From: an uncultured Marvinbryantia sp.
Lineage (GTDB): Bacteria; Bacillota; Clostridia; Lachnospirales; Lachnospiraceae
Direction of reading: 5' to 3'
Assembly: GCA_947630735.1 (NCBI GenBank)
Contig: CANRIR010000001.1
Coordinates: 1 to 64,000, forward strand
Length of the DNA stretch: 64,000 nucleotides
The translations under genes and the position numbers were made by a program. Below, one piece after another: positions 35,737 to 44,116 of this stretch (the first letter of the stretch is position 1; the number at the start of each line of letters is the position of its first letter). Below the pieces are notes generated by a model. It was not told where the DNA came from and made no database searches. It saw nothing but the letters and a program-made list of their open reading frames with translations.

Positions 35737-36856
35737 GAGATACATCGACGAGCTGATGGAAAAGAGCACGCCGGACTGCCCGGCGTGGAACGTCGAGAAG
35801 CTGATGCAGGGCTTAAAGTCCAACTGGAACTATATCGACGGCTGCATGATCAAGGCCATCCTGGAGATGTACGCCATCACGGGCGACGAAAAATATTTCC
35901 GCTTCGCGGATCATTTCATCGACTGCAAGGTGCGCGACGACGGCTCCATAGACGGCTACGACGTGCACGAGCTGAACATCGACAACATCAACGCCGGCAA
36001 GACCCTGTTTGAGCTGTACGACCTCACGGGGAAAGAGAAATACCGCCGCGCCATCGATGTGGTGTACAGCCAGATCGGGCAGATGCCCCGCACAAAAGAG
36101 GGAAATTTCTGGCACAAGAACATCTACCCCAACCAGGTGTGGCTGGACGGCCTGTACATGTGCCAGCCCTTCTATATGGAATATGAGACGCGTTTTAACG
36201 GGAAGAAAAATTACGACGACATCTTCCGCCAGTTTTTCAACGTGGTAAAAAATATGCGCGACGAGCGCAGCGGCCTGTACTATCACGCCTACGATTCCTC
36301 CCGGGAAATGTTCTGGTGCGATAAAGTGACGGGCTTAAGCAGCAACTTCTGGCTGCGCGCCCTGGGATGGTATTCCATGGCGCTTCTGGACACGCTGGAC
36401 AAGGCAGACCCGTCCTGCGGCGAGCCCTGCCGGAAGATGCGGGAGATTTTTGTGGAGCTCATCGACGCCATGCTGCGCTACCAGGACGACAGCGGCATGT
36501 GGTACCAGGTGGTAAACCTCGGCGGCATGGAAAAAAATTATCTGGAGACCAGCGGAAGCGCCATCCTTGCGTACGCGCTCTTAAAGGGCGTGCGCCTGGG
36601 ATTTCTGCCGCGGGAGTACCGGGCATACGGGGAAAAGGCCTTTCAGGGGATCTGCGACCGGTACCTGACCACGGACGAGGCAGGCGGGCTGCACCTCGGC
36701 GGGATCTGCCTGGTGGCGGGCCTTGGCGGGAAGCAGAACCGGCCGGGAACCTTCGACTACTACATGTCGGAGCCGGTGGTGCAGGACGACGCGAAAGGTG
36801 TGGGCCCGTTTTTGCTGGCCTACACGGAAATGCTGCGTATCAGGAAGGAAGCGTAA
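35723..36856 (+). CDS. Glycoside hydrolase family 105 (unsaturated rhamnogalacturonyl/galacturonyl hydrolase)
   Basis: 377 residues, (alpha/alpha)6 barrel. Signatures of YteR-like enzymes: FWHKNIYPNQVWLDGLYMCQPF with the catalytic Asp (cited by its parts), SSNFWLRALGWYSMAL and LETSGSAILAYALLKG. It hydrolyses the unsaturated uronic acid end left by pectate or rhamnogalacturonan lyases; the product would feed KduI. No signal peptide, so it is intracellular like the GH28. ATG 35723 follows GAGGAGG. Confidence 0.94.
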   Translation: MDRIERYIDELMEKSTPDCPAWNVEKLMQGLKSNWNYIDGCMIKAILEMYAITGDEKYFRFADHFIDCKVRDDGSIDGYDVHELNIDNINAGKTLFELYDLTGKEKYRRAIDVVYSQIGQMPRTKEGNFWHKNIYPNQVWLDGLYMCQPFYMEYETRFNGKKNYDDIFRQFFNVVKNMRDERSGLYYHAYDSSREMFWCDKVTGLSSNFWLRALGWYSMALLDTLDKADPSCGEPCRKMREIFVELIDAMLRYQDDSGMWYQVVNLGGMEKNYLETSGSAILAYALLKGVRLGFLPREYRAYGEKAFQGICDRYLTTDEAGGLHLGGICLVAGLGGKQNRPGTFDYYMSEPVVQDDAKGVGPFLLAYTEMLRIRKEA

Positions 36857-36860
36857 GAAA

Positions 36861-38966
36861 GTGTTTGGAAACAAATGGAAAAGGGCAGCCGCGGCCGTGG
36901 CCGCAGCGGTTGTCCTGACGGGCAGTTTGGCGGGAAATGCGCAGGTGCAGGCGGCGGCTGCCGTGCAGGAACCGGAATTTACCGACGAGGAGCGGCAGTT
37001 CATCGAGTCGTGCGGCTCCTGGAAAGTGGGCTATGTCACGGACCGCGTCCCCATCTCTTTTCAGGAGGAAACCACCGGGGAACTCTGCGGCGTGTCGCGG
37101 CAGATCTTCGACCGCATCGAGGAGCTGAGCGGGCTGGACTTTGAGTACGCTCCCCTGCCGGGGGGATCGGTCACGTACGACCTGCTCCGGGAGGGCGGCT
37201 TTGACCTGGTCACCAACGTGGAGTACAACGAGGAGAACAAAAACGCCCGGGGGATCCTCATCAGCCAGCCCTATCTGAATACCAGAAAGGTAATCGTGGG
37301 GCGCTCGGACGTCGTGTTCGACCAGAGCCAGAAGCTGCAGATCGCGGTGGCCATGGGCTCTCAGACCCTGAAAAAAGTGATCGCGGAGCAGTTCCCCAAC
37401 TTTGAGATCGTGGACTACAACACCATCGGGGACTGCTTTGAGGCGGTGTTCGACGGCGATGTGGACGTGCTGATGCAGAACCAGTTCGTGGCGGAATACT
37501 GGATGTCGCGGGCGAAGTATGAAAAGCTGAAGGTCATCCCCGTGGTGGGGCTGGCGGATCAGCTCTGCTTTTCCGCGGTGACGCCCATCGGGGAGCCGGA
37601 TTCACAGGAGACGCAGCAAAAGGAGACGCTGATCTCCATCATCGACAAGACGATCGCCTGCATCTCGGAGGAGGAGGTCAACACCTATCTCATCGAGTCC
37701 ACCATGTCGCACCAGTACACGTACAAGCTGGACGATATCCTGTACCGCTACCGGTACGCCGTGCGCATCAGCGTGTTCGCGCTGGTGGTGCTGTCCGTGC
37801 TGGTGGTGCTGATCCTGCGCTACCGCCTGAAGACCCTGGCGGCCCGCGCGGAGGCGGAGGCGAAGGGGCGCTTCCTCTCCGCCATGAGCCACGAGCTGAA
37901 GACGCCCATCAACGGCATGGCGGGACTGAACCAGCTGATGGCGCAGAACCTGGACGACGGGGAGCGCATGCGCGACTATCTGGAGCAGTCCGCCCTGACC
38001 ACGCGCTATCTATTGTCGCTCGTGAACGATATTCTGGACATGTCGCAGCTGCAGGACAACGAGACGGTCATTGAGAAGAAATCGTTCCTCCTGCCCCTGG
38101 TGCTGGCCACGGCGGAGTCCATCGAGCGCATCCGCATCGAGCGCAAGCAGATGACGTTCACGGTGGAGGCGGACGTGCCCTGTCCGCGCCTTCTGGGCGA
38201 CGAGCTGCGCGTGCAGCAGGTGCTCTTAAACCTCCTCGACAACGCCCACAAGTTCACGCCGGAGGGCGGCAGCATTACCTTGCGGGTCAGCCAGAAAAAG
38301 AACGCGGACGCTGTCCTCACGCAGATCGAGGTGGCCGATACGGGCTGCGGCATGAGCGAGGAATTTCAGAAAAAGATCTTCGACTCCTTCACGCAGGAGC
38401 TCGAATCCGTGTCCAAGGGGAACCAGGGCACCGGCCTCGGCATGGCCATCAGCTGGCGGCTTGCAAAGCTGATGGGCGGCGATCTGACCGTGCAGAGCGC
38501 GGTGGGCAAAGGGAGCTGCTTTACCTTTACCTTCCTGGCGCGTGAGGACCGCCAGGGGGCAGAGTCCCCCGCAAAAGAGGCGGACAAAAAGCCCAAAGAC
38601 CAGGTGCACATCCTGGTGGCGGAGGACAACGAGCTGAACGCGGAGATCATGCTGGAACTTCTGCACGAGGCGGGCTATTCCGCTTCCCTGGCGGGCAACG
38701 GCCAGAAGGCGGTGGAGCTGTTCGCGGCCTCGGAGCCCGGCTGGTTCTCCTACATTTTGATGGATCTTCTCATGCCGGTCAAAGACGGCTTTGAGGCGGC
38801 GGAGGAGATACGGCGGCTGCACAGGCCGGACGCAAAGACCGTGAAGATTTATGCCTGCACCGCAAACGACATGCAGGGAGAGCGGGAGCGCGCGGTGGAG
38901 AGCGGCATGGATGGATTCCTCGCAAAGCCGGTGGATCTAAAAGATTTGCTGGCGCTGCTCTCATAA
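36861..38966 (+). CDS. Hybrid sensor histidine kinase with an SBP_bac_3-type sensor
   Basis: 701 residues. Signal/anchor at 1-31, a periplasmic-type solute-binding sensor domain (about 40-280; VGYVTDRVPISFQEE, GILISQPYLNTRKVIVG), one transmembrane helix at 300-320, HisKA with phospho-accepting His344 (SAMSHELKTPINGM), HATPase_c (N box LLNLLDNAHKFTPEGG; DTGCGM; GTGLGM) and a C-terminal receiver (583-700) with Asp634 in YILMDLLMPVKDG and Lys689. The start is GTG 36861, four bases after GH105, with AAGGAAG upstream. It ends in a receiver and carries no DNA-binding output. Probably senses an extracellular amino-acid-like or acidic ligand. Confidence 0.93.
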   Translation: MFGNKWKRAAAAVAAAVVLTGSLAGNAQVQAAAAVQEPEFTDEERQFIESCGSWKVGYVTDRVPISFQEETTGELCGVSRQIFDRIEELSGLDFEYAPLPGGSVTYDLLREGGFDLVTNVEYNEENKNARGILISQPYLNTRKVIVGRSDVVFDQSQKLQIAVAMGSQTLKKVIAEQFPNFEIVDYNTIGDCFEAVFDGDVDVLMQNQFVAEYWMSRAKYEKLKVIPVVGLADQLCFSAVTPIGEPDSQETQQKETLISIIDKTIACISEEEVNTYLIESTMSHQYTYKLDDILYRYRYAVRISVFALVVLSVLVVLILRYRLKTLAARAEAEAKGRFLSAMSHELKTPINGMAGLNQLMAQNLDDGERMRDYLEQSALTTRYLLSLVNDILDMSQLQDNETVIEKKSFLLPLVLATAESIERIRIERKQMTFTVEADVPCPRLLGDELRVQQVLLNLLDNAHKFTPEGGSITLRVSQKKNADAVLTQIEVADTGCGMSEEFQKKIFDSFTQELESVSKGNQGTGLGMAISWRLAKLMGGDLTVQSAVGKGSCFTFTFLAREDRQGAESPAKEADKKPKDQVHILVAEDNELNAEIMLELLHEAGYSASLAGNGQKAVELFAASEPGWFSYILMDLLMPVKDGFEAAEEIRRLHRPDAKTVKIYACTANDMQGERERAVESGMDGFLAKPVDLKDLLALLS

Positions 38967-38967
38967 A

Positions 38968-38978
38968 TGTGCTATACT
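38968..38978 (+). promoter_or_regulatory. Extended -10 promoter of epsC
   Basis: TGTGC-TATACT (-10 at 38973-38978) with no recognisable -35. It begins two bases after the kinase stop codon, and a start codon at 38995 would leave a leader of about 10 bases without a ribosome binding site. Confidence 0.6.
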
Positions 38979-39009
38979 ACCTAAAAATTGTGTTATGGGA
39001 GAGAGGCGC

Positions 39010-39969
39010 ATGGACAGATCGCAGTCGGCGAAAATGGACGGACTGGTGTCGGAGATGCTTAAAAGCTACGAGGAGCACTCCATAACCAGCAACATTGATT
39101 CCGGCAAACAGCTGAACCGGGAAATGATCATCCGCATTTGCGATATGGTGCGGCAGGTGCTGTTTCCGGGGTACTTTGACTACAAGAGGCTGAAGAGCGG
39201 CACCGTGAAATACCACGTGGGGGAGCTTCTGGAAAACATCAGCTACGAGCTGACCAAGCAGGTAAAGAAGGCGCTGGACTACGTGGAAAAAGAGAAGGAT
39301 GTGCCAGAGGACAGGAACCGCGCGAGGGCGGAGCAGATCGTGGAGACTTTTCTGCACAGGCTCCCCTGGCTGCGCGACATGCTTGCGAAGGATGTGCAGG
39401 CGGCTTACGACGGCGACCCGGCCGCGTACAACACGGACGAGGTCATCTTTTCCTACCCGGGATTGTACGCCATATCCGTCAACCGCATCGCCCACGAGCT
39501 GCACACCCTGGGCGTGCCCATGATCCCCAGGATCATGACGGAGCATGCCCACAACCTGACGGGCATCGACATCCATCCGGGGGCCGTCATCGGCGAGTAT
39601 TTCTTCATCGACCACGGCACCGGCGTGGTGGTGGGCGAGACCACCGTGATCGGGAAGAATGTGAAGATCTACCAGGGCGTGACCCTGGGCGCGCTCTCCA
39701 CCAGGGGCGGGCAGTCCCTGCGGAACGTCAAGCGCCACCCGACTCTAAAAGACAATGTGACGGTCTATTCCGGTGCCTCCATTCTGGGAGGAGACACTGT
39801 GATCGGAGAGGGGGCGGTCATAGGGAGCAACGCGTTCATCACTTCCTCCGTGCCGGATCAGACCAGGGTCAGCATCAAAAACCCGGAGCTTCAGTTTAAG
39901 GCGCGCGGGAGCGTGCGGACCCAGGAGCTGGGACAGGAGGGATTCTTCAACCGCAAGGAACAGGATTGA
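39010..39969 (+). CDS. epsC: Serine O-acetyltransferase, EpsC type
   Basis: 319 residues. The C-terminal hexapeptide-repeat (left-handed beta-helix) domain contains GIDIHPGAVIGEYFFIDHGT, VVGETTVIGKNVKIYQGVTLG and GASILGGDTVIGEGAVIGSN, the acetyl-CoA-binding repeats. It makes O-acetylserine for cysteine synthesis. The N-terminal helical region of about 150 residues is typical of the long EpsC form. ATG 39010 follows GGGAGAGAGG; ATG 38995 is rejected as explained for the promoter. No cysK is adjacent. Confidence 0.92.
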   Translation: MDRSQSAKMDGLVSEMLKSYEEHSITSNIDSGKQLNREMIIRICDMVRQVLFPGYFDYKRLKSGTVKYHVGELLENISYELTKQVKKALDYVEKEKDVPEDRNRARAEQIVETFLHRLPWLRDMLAKDVQAAYDGDPAAYNTDEVIFSYPGLYAISVNRIAHELHTLGVPMIPRIMTEHAHNLTGIDIHPGAVIGEYFFIDHGTGVVVGETTVIGKNVKIYQGVTLGALSTRGGQSLRNVKRHPTLKDNVTVYSGASILGGDTVIGEGAVIGSNAFITSSVPDQTRVSIKNPELQFKARGSVRTQELGQEGFFNRKEQD

Positions 39970-40023
39970 CCGGCAGAGAAAGAGGCGGCGCAGCGGGCCG
40001 CCGGGCCGGGGAAAGGAGCCGGG

Positions 40024-40164
40024 ATGGACGAGAAAAAAGATCTGCAGGAGCAGACGGAGGAGAAAAAGGACCAGGCAAAGGAGCTAAGCCCCACCTGGGC
40101 GCACGAGTGCATAGAGGACATCGACGACTGGATCGAGTCCCAGGGGATTTATTTAAGGCAGTAA
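40024..40164 (+). CDS. Small acidic protein, 46 residues, unknown function
   Basis: Short open reading frame: starts MDEKKDLQEQTEEKKDQAKE and ends with WAHECIEDIDDWIESQGIYL followed by two more residues and a stop. It has an excellent ribosome binding site (GGAAAGGAG) at six bases. The first half is a charged helix, the second a small amphipathic segment with Trp and Cys. It lies 54 bases after epsC and may be co-transcribed. I do not recognise the family; the case for translation is the ribosome binding site and the protein-like composition. Confidence 0.6.
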   Translation: MDEKKDLQEQTEEKKDQAKELSPTWAHECIEDIDDWIESQGIYLRQ

Positions 40165-40280
40165 AGGAACTGCATGGCACACGCGCAAAAAAACCGCGCC
40201 GCGCCCGCGCTCTTTGAAAGCGGGACAGAGCGCGTCATGGTTTCGCAAAGACCGTGATCAGAAAAGAGGAGAATGAAAAA

Positions 40281-41567
40281 ATGACAGCTTACAAAGACTT
40301 GAGCAAAGAGGAATTACGGAAAGAAAAAGAACAGCTTGAGAAAAAGTTTGAGGAGCTCAAGGCGCAGAACCTGCATCTGGATATGTCCCGGGGCAAGCCC
40401 TCGGCGGCACAGCTGGATCTGGCCATGGGCATGATGGATGTGCTCAACAGCACCTCCAACCTGAAGTGTGAGACGGGCGTGGACTGCCGCAACTACGGCG
40501 TGCTGGACGGCATCCCGGAGGCGCAGCAGCTTCTGGCGGATATGACCGAGGTGCCCGCGAACCAGATCATTATTTACGGAAATTCCAGCCTGAATATTAT
40601 GTTCGACACCGTGGCGCGCTCCATGACCCACGGCGTGATGGGCAGCACCCCCTGGTGCAAGCTGGACGAGGTAAAATTCCTCTGCCCGGTGCCGGGGTAC
40701 GACAGGCATTTTGCCATCACGGAATATTTTGGCATTCAAATGATCAATATTCCCATGACCCTGGACGGACCGGACATGGACATGGTGGAGCAGTATGTGA
40801 ACAACGACCCGGCGGTAAAGGGCATCTGGTGCGTGCCGAAGTATTCCAACCCCCAGGGCATTACCTATTCGGATGAGACGGTGCGGCGCTTCGCCCGCCT
40901 GAAACCGGCGGCGGAGGACTTCCGCATCTACTGGGACAACGCCTACGGCATCCACCATCTGTACGACGACAAGCAGGACCATCTCATCGAGATCCTGATG
41001 GAGTGTAAAAAAGAGGGGAACCCGGACATGGTGTTTAAGTTCTGCTCCACCTCCAAGGTGAGCTTCCCGGGCTCCGGCGTGGCCGCGATGGCCGCGTCCC
41101 CCGCAAACCTGAAATTTGTGCGCGAGCACATGCGCATCCAGACCATCGGCCACGACAAGCTGAACCAGCTGCGCCATGTGCGCTATTTCAAGGACATCCA
41201 CGGCATGGTGGCCCACATGAAAAAGCAGGCGGACATCCTGCGGCCCAAGTTTGAGGCGGTGCTGAACGTGCTGGACAGTGAGCTTACCGGGCTGGAGATC
41301 GGCTCCTGGCTGCGCCCGCGCGGCGGCTACTTCATCTCCTTCGACGCCCTTCCGGGCTGCGCGAAGGCCATCGTGGCCAAGGCGAAGGAGGCCGGGCTTG
41401 TGATGACGGAGGCGGGCGCTACCTACCCCTACGGGAAGGACCCCAACGACAGCAACATCCGCATCGCGCCGTCCTACCCCACGCCGGAGGAGCTGGCGAT
41501 CGCGTCCGAGATCTTTGTTTTGAGCGTGAAGATCGTGAGTCTGAACAAAATTCTGGAATCGAAATAA
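40281..41567 (+). CDS. Aminotransferase class I/II, type Ic aspartate aminotransferase-like
   Basis: 428 residues, PLP-dependent, close in style to the MocR-like type Ic aspartate aminotransferases. Substrate and cofactor marks: LDMSRGKPSAAQLDLAMGM, the PLP-ring Asp in IYWDNAYGIHHLY, and the Schiff-base Lys in CSTSKVSFPGSGVAAM. It transfers amino groups between aspartate and 2-oxoglutarate or a related pair. The ATG at 40281 has GAGGAG nine bases upstream; an earlier in-frame ATG lies before that site. It ends at a terminator. Confidence 0.9.
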   Translation: MTAYKDLSKEELRKEKEQLEKKFEELKAQNLHLDMSRGKPSAAQLDLAMGMMDVLNSTSNLKCETGVDCRNYGVLDGIPEAQQLLADMTEVPANQIIIYGNSSLNIMFDTVARSMTHGVMGSTPWCKLDEVKFLCPVPGYDRHFAITEYFGIQMINIPMTLDGPDMDMVEQYVNNDPAVKGIWCVPKYSNPQGITYSDETVRRFARLKPAAEDFRIYWDNAYGIHHLYDDKQDHLIEILMECKKEGNPDMVFKFCSTSKVSFPGSGVAAMAASPANLKFVREHMRIQTIGHDKLNQLRHVRYFKDIHGMVAHMKKQADILRPKFEAVLNVLDSELTGLEIGSWLRPRGGYFISFDALPGCAKAIVAKAKEAGLVMTEAGATYPYGKDPNDSNIRIAPSYPTPEELAIASEIFVLSVKIVSLNKILESK

Positions 41568-41590
41568 AATATTAAAGAAGATTTAAGATA

Positions 41591-41628
41591 AAGGAAGTGA
41601 TGGTACACTTGTATTATCACTTCTTTTT
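41591..41628 (+). terminator. Rho-independent terminator after the aminotransferase gene
   Basis: Stem GAAGTGAT (41594-41601) with ATCACTTC (41616-41623), extendable by A/T and G/T pairs, then TTTTT. Confidence 0.7.
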
Positions 41629-41670
41629 CGATAAAATGGAGATAGCCGCAAAAGGCGGGAGGTAAGAAGA

Positions 41671-42717
41671 TTGAAGATCGTGGTACTGGCGGGTGGCATC
41701 AGCACGGAGCGTGAGGTATCTATCGTATCCGGCACAGAGGTGTGCAGGGCCCTCCGCGAAAAGGGGCATCTGGCCATCCTGGTGGATGTGTTTCTGGGAA
41801 AAGAAGATCTGCAGCCGAAGAGCGCGTTCGCGGACGAATATGATCTGGAGGCGGACGTGCGGTACATCAAAGAGGGAAGCAGCCGGGTCAGAGAGCTGCA
41901 GGCCAGCCGGAGAGGGTTTTTCGGACCGCATGTGCTGGAGGTCTGCATGGAGGCGGACGTGGTATTTCTGGCGCTCCACGGAGCCTGCGGCGAGGACGGC
42001 AGGATCCAGGCGGCGTTCGACCTTTTGGGCGTCCCCTACACTGGAAGCGGCTATTTCGGCAGCGCCCTGGCCATGGATAAGACCGTCACAAAGCAGCTCT
42101 TCCGCGAGAACGGCATCCCCACGCCGGCGGGCGTGACCATCTCAAAGGGGGATGCGCCAAAGAGCGCGGCGGAACTGGGCGTGGGGCTCCCCTGCGTGGT
42201 AAAGACCGCATGCGGCGGTTCCAGCGTGGGCGTCTACATCGCGAACACGGAGGAAGAGTTTTCCCGGGCCGTGGCGGACGGCTTTACCTACGAGGACACC
42301 CTGGTGGCGGAGCAGTACGTCAAGGGAAAAGAGCTCACCGCGGCGGTGGTGGACGGGGTGGCCTACCCCATTGTGGAGATCGCCCCCATCAGCGGATTTT
42401 ACGACTATAAAAATAAATACGTGCCGGGCAGCACCATCGATACCTGTCCGGCGAAGGTAAGCCGCGAGCTCACGCAGAAGATCCAGGAGTGCGCGGTCAG
42501 GGCCTACGAAGTGCTGCGCCTGCAGTGCTACGCCCGCATGGATTTCATGGTGGATGAGCAGGAGAACATCTACTGCCTGGAGGCCAACACCCTGCCCGGC
42601 ATGACCCCCACCAGCCTGATCCCGCAGGAGGCGGCGGCCCTCGGCATGTCGTTCGCGGACCTGTGCGACAAGCTGATCGAAGTATCTTTAGCACGGACAA
42701 AAGGACAGGATCTATGA
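41671..42717 (+). CDS. ddl: D-alanine--D-alanine ligase
   Basis: 348 residues. ATP-grasp enzyme that joins two D-alanines for the peptidoglycan stem. N-terminal VVLAGGISTEREVSIVSGTE, central VKTACGGSSVGVYIAN and the C-terminal CLEANTLPGMTPTSLIPQEA are conserved, including the Tyr-containing/Met loop region FYDYKNKYVPGS. The start is TTG 41671 with GGGAGG upstream. It overlaps murF by ATGA, so the two steps of D-Ala-D-Ala use are translationally coupled. Confidence 0.96.
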   Translation: MKIVVLAGGISTEREVSIVSGTEVCRALREKGHLAILVDVFLGKEDLQPKSAFADEYDLEADVRYIKEGSSRVRELQASRRGFFGPHVLEVCMEADVVFLALHGACGEDGRIQAAFDLLGVPYTGSGYFGSALAMDKTVTKQLFRENGIPTPAGVTISKGDAPKSAAELGVGLPCVVKTACGGSSVGVYIANTEEEFSRAVADGFTYEDTLVAEQYVKGKELTAAVVDGVAYPIVEIAPISGFYDYKNKYVPGSTIDTCPAKVSRELTQKIQECAVRAYEVLRLQCYARMDFMVDEQENIYCLEANTLPGMTPTSLIPQEAAALGMSFADLCDKLIEVSLARTKGQDL

Positions 42718-44087
42718 AAAATCTAACCTTAACGAATATAGCGGCAGCCTGCGGCGGCGTTTACCACGGCTCCGCAGAGGATGCCCAAAAGGAAGTTTCC
42801 GACATCATCACGGACAGCCGCAAAGCGGCACCGGGGGTGCTGTTCGCCGCCATCCGCGGCGAGCGCGCGGACGGGCACGCGTTTGTTGCACAGGTGTTCC
42901 AGAAAGGCGCGCTGTGCGCGCTGGTGGAAAGGGAACCCGCGGACGCCGCGGGCGCGTACATCCTGGTGGAGTCCACCTTAAAAGCGCTGATGGACATTGC
43001 GGAGTTTTACCGGCAGCAGCTGAACGTGAAAGTGGTGGGCGTCACGGGGAGCGTGGGCAAGACCAGCACCAAGGAGATGATCGCCGCGGTGCTCTCGGAA
43101 AAATACCGGGTGCTCAAAACCCTCGGGAACTTTAACAATGAGCTGGGCCTGCCCTTAACCGTCTTTCGCCTGCGCGAGGAGGACGAGGTGGCGGTGCTGG
43201 AGATGGGCATTAACCATTTTGGCGAGATGCACCGCCTGAGCAAGATCGCCCGCCCGGACATCTGCGTGATCACCAACATCGGCACCTGCCACCTGGAATT
43301 TTTGGGAGACCGGGACGGCGTGCTGCGGGCAAAGTCGGAGATCTTTGATTTTCTTCTGCCGGACGGGACCGTCGTCCTGAACGGCGACGACGATAAGCTG
43401 AGCGCGCTTGAGCAGGTAAAGGGCGTCCGGCCGGTCTTCTTCGGACTTGGCGGATCCTGCGCCGTCCGGGCGTCGGACATAGAGAGCGCGGGGCTGCGGG
43501 GCGTGGGCTGCACCATCTGCGACGATCAGGGCAGCTTTTCCGTGACGATCCCCATTCCCGGCGAGCACATGGTGCGCAACGCGCTGGCGGCCACCGCCGT
43601 GGGCCTGGCCCTGGGGATGGAGCACGATGAGATCCGGCGGGGCATCGAAAAGCTGAAGCCCCTGAGCGGCCGCTTCCACATCATCGAGGAGAACGGCATC
43701 ACCGTGGTGGACGACTGCTACAACGCGAACCCGGCCTCCATGGAGGCGTCCCTGAAAGTGCTGGGGCAGGCGCCCGGGCGCAGGGTGGCCATCCTGGGAG
43801 ATATGGGCGAGCTGGGCGAGCGCGAGCGCGAGCTGCACGAACAGGTGGGCCGTGTGGAGGGAAGCCAGAACATCCAGCTCGGCATCTGCGTGGGGCCCCT
43901 CTCACATTATCTGGCCGAGGCGGCCCAAAAGGAGAACCCGGATATGGAGATTATCGCAACCGACACCGTCGAGGAGGCCCTGGAGGGGCTCCCGCGCTGG
44001 ATCCAAAAAGGGGATACGGTTCTTGTGAAGGCTTCGCATTTCATGCATTTTGAGAGGATCGTAGAGGCACTGACAAGTTCAAGATAG
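42714..44087 (+). CDS. murF: UDP-N-acetylmuramoyl-tripeptide--D-alanyl-D-alanine ligase
   Basis: 457 residues, Mur ligase family. ATP-binding loop GVTGSVGKTSTKEMIAAVL, EMGINHFGEMHRLSKIARPD, and DDCYNANPASMEASLKVL are diagnostic of MurF. It attaches the Ddl product to UDP-MurNAc-tripeptide. A potential ATG 51 bases upstream lies in ddl and lacks a better ribosome binding site. Confidence 0.97.
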   Translation: MKNLTLTNIAAACGGVYHGSAEDAQKEVSDIITDSRKAAPGVLFAAIRGERADGHAFVAQVFQKGALCALVEREPADAAGAYILVESTLKALMDIAEFYRQQLNVKVVGVTGSVGKTSTKEMIAAVLSEKYRVLKTLGNFNNELGLPLTVFRLREEDEVAVLEMGINHFGEMHRLSKIARPDICVITNIGTCHLEFLGDRDGVLRAKSEIFDFLLPDGTVVLNGDDDKLSALEQVKGVRPVFFGLGGSCAVRASDIESAGLRGVGCTICDDQGSFSVTIPIPGEHMVRNALAATAVGLALGMEHDEIRRGIEKLKPLSGRFHIIEENGITVVDDCYNANPASMEASLKVLGQAPGRRVAILGDMGELGERERELHEQVGRVEGSQNIQLGICVGPLSHYLAEAAQKENPDMEIIATDTVEEALEGLPRWIQKGDTVLVKASHFMHFERIVEALTSSR

Positions 44088-44116
44088 AATAAATCATCAG
44101 TAAGGAGGAAGAAGGT

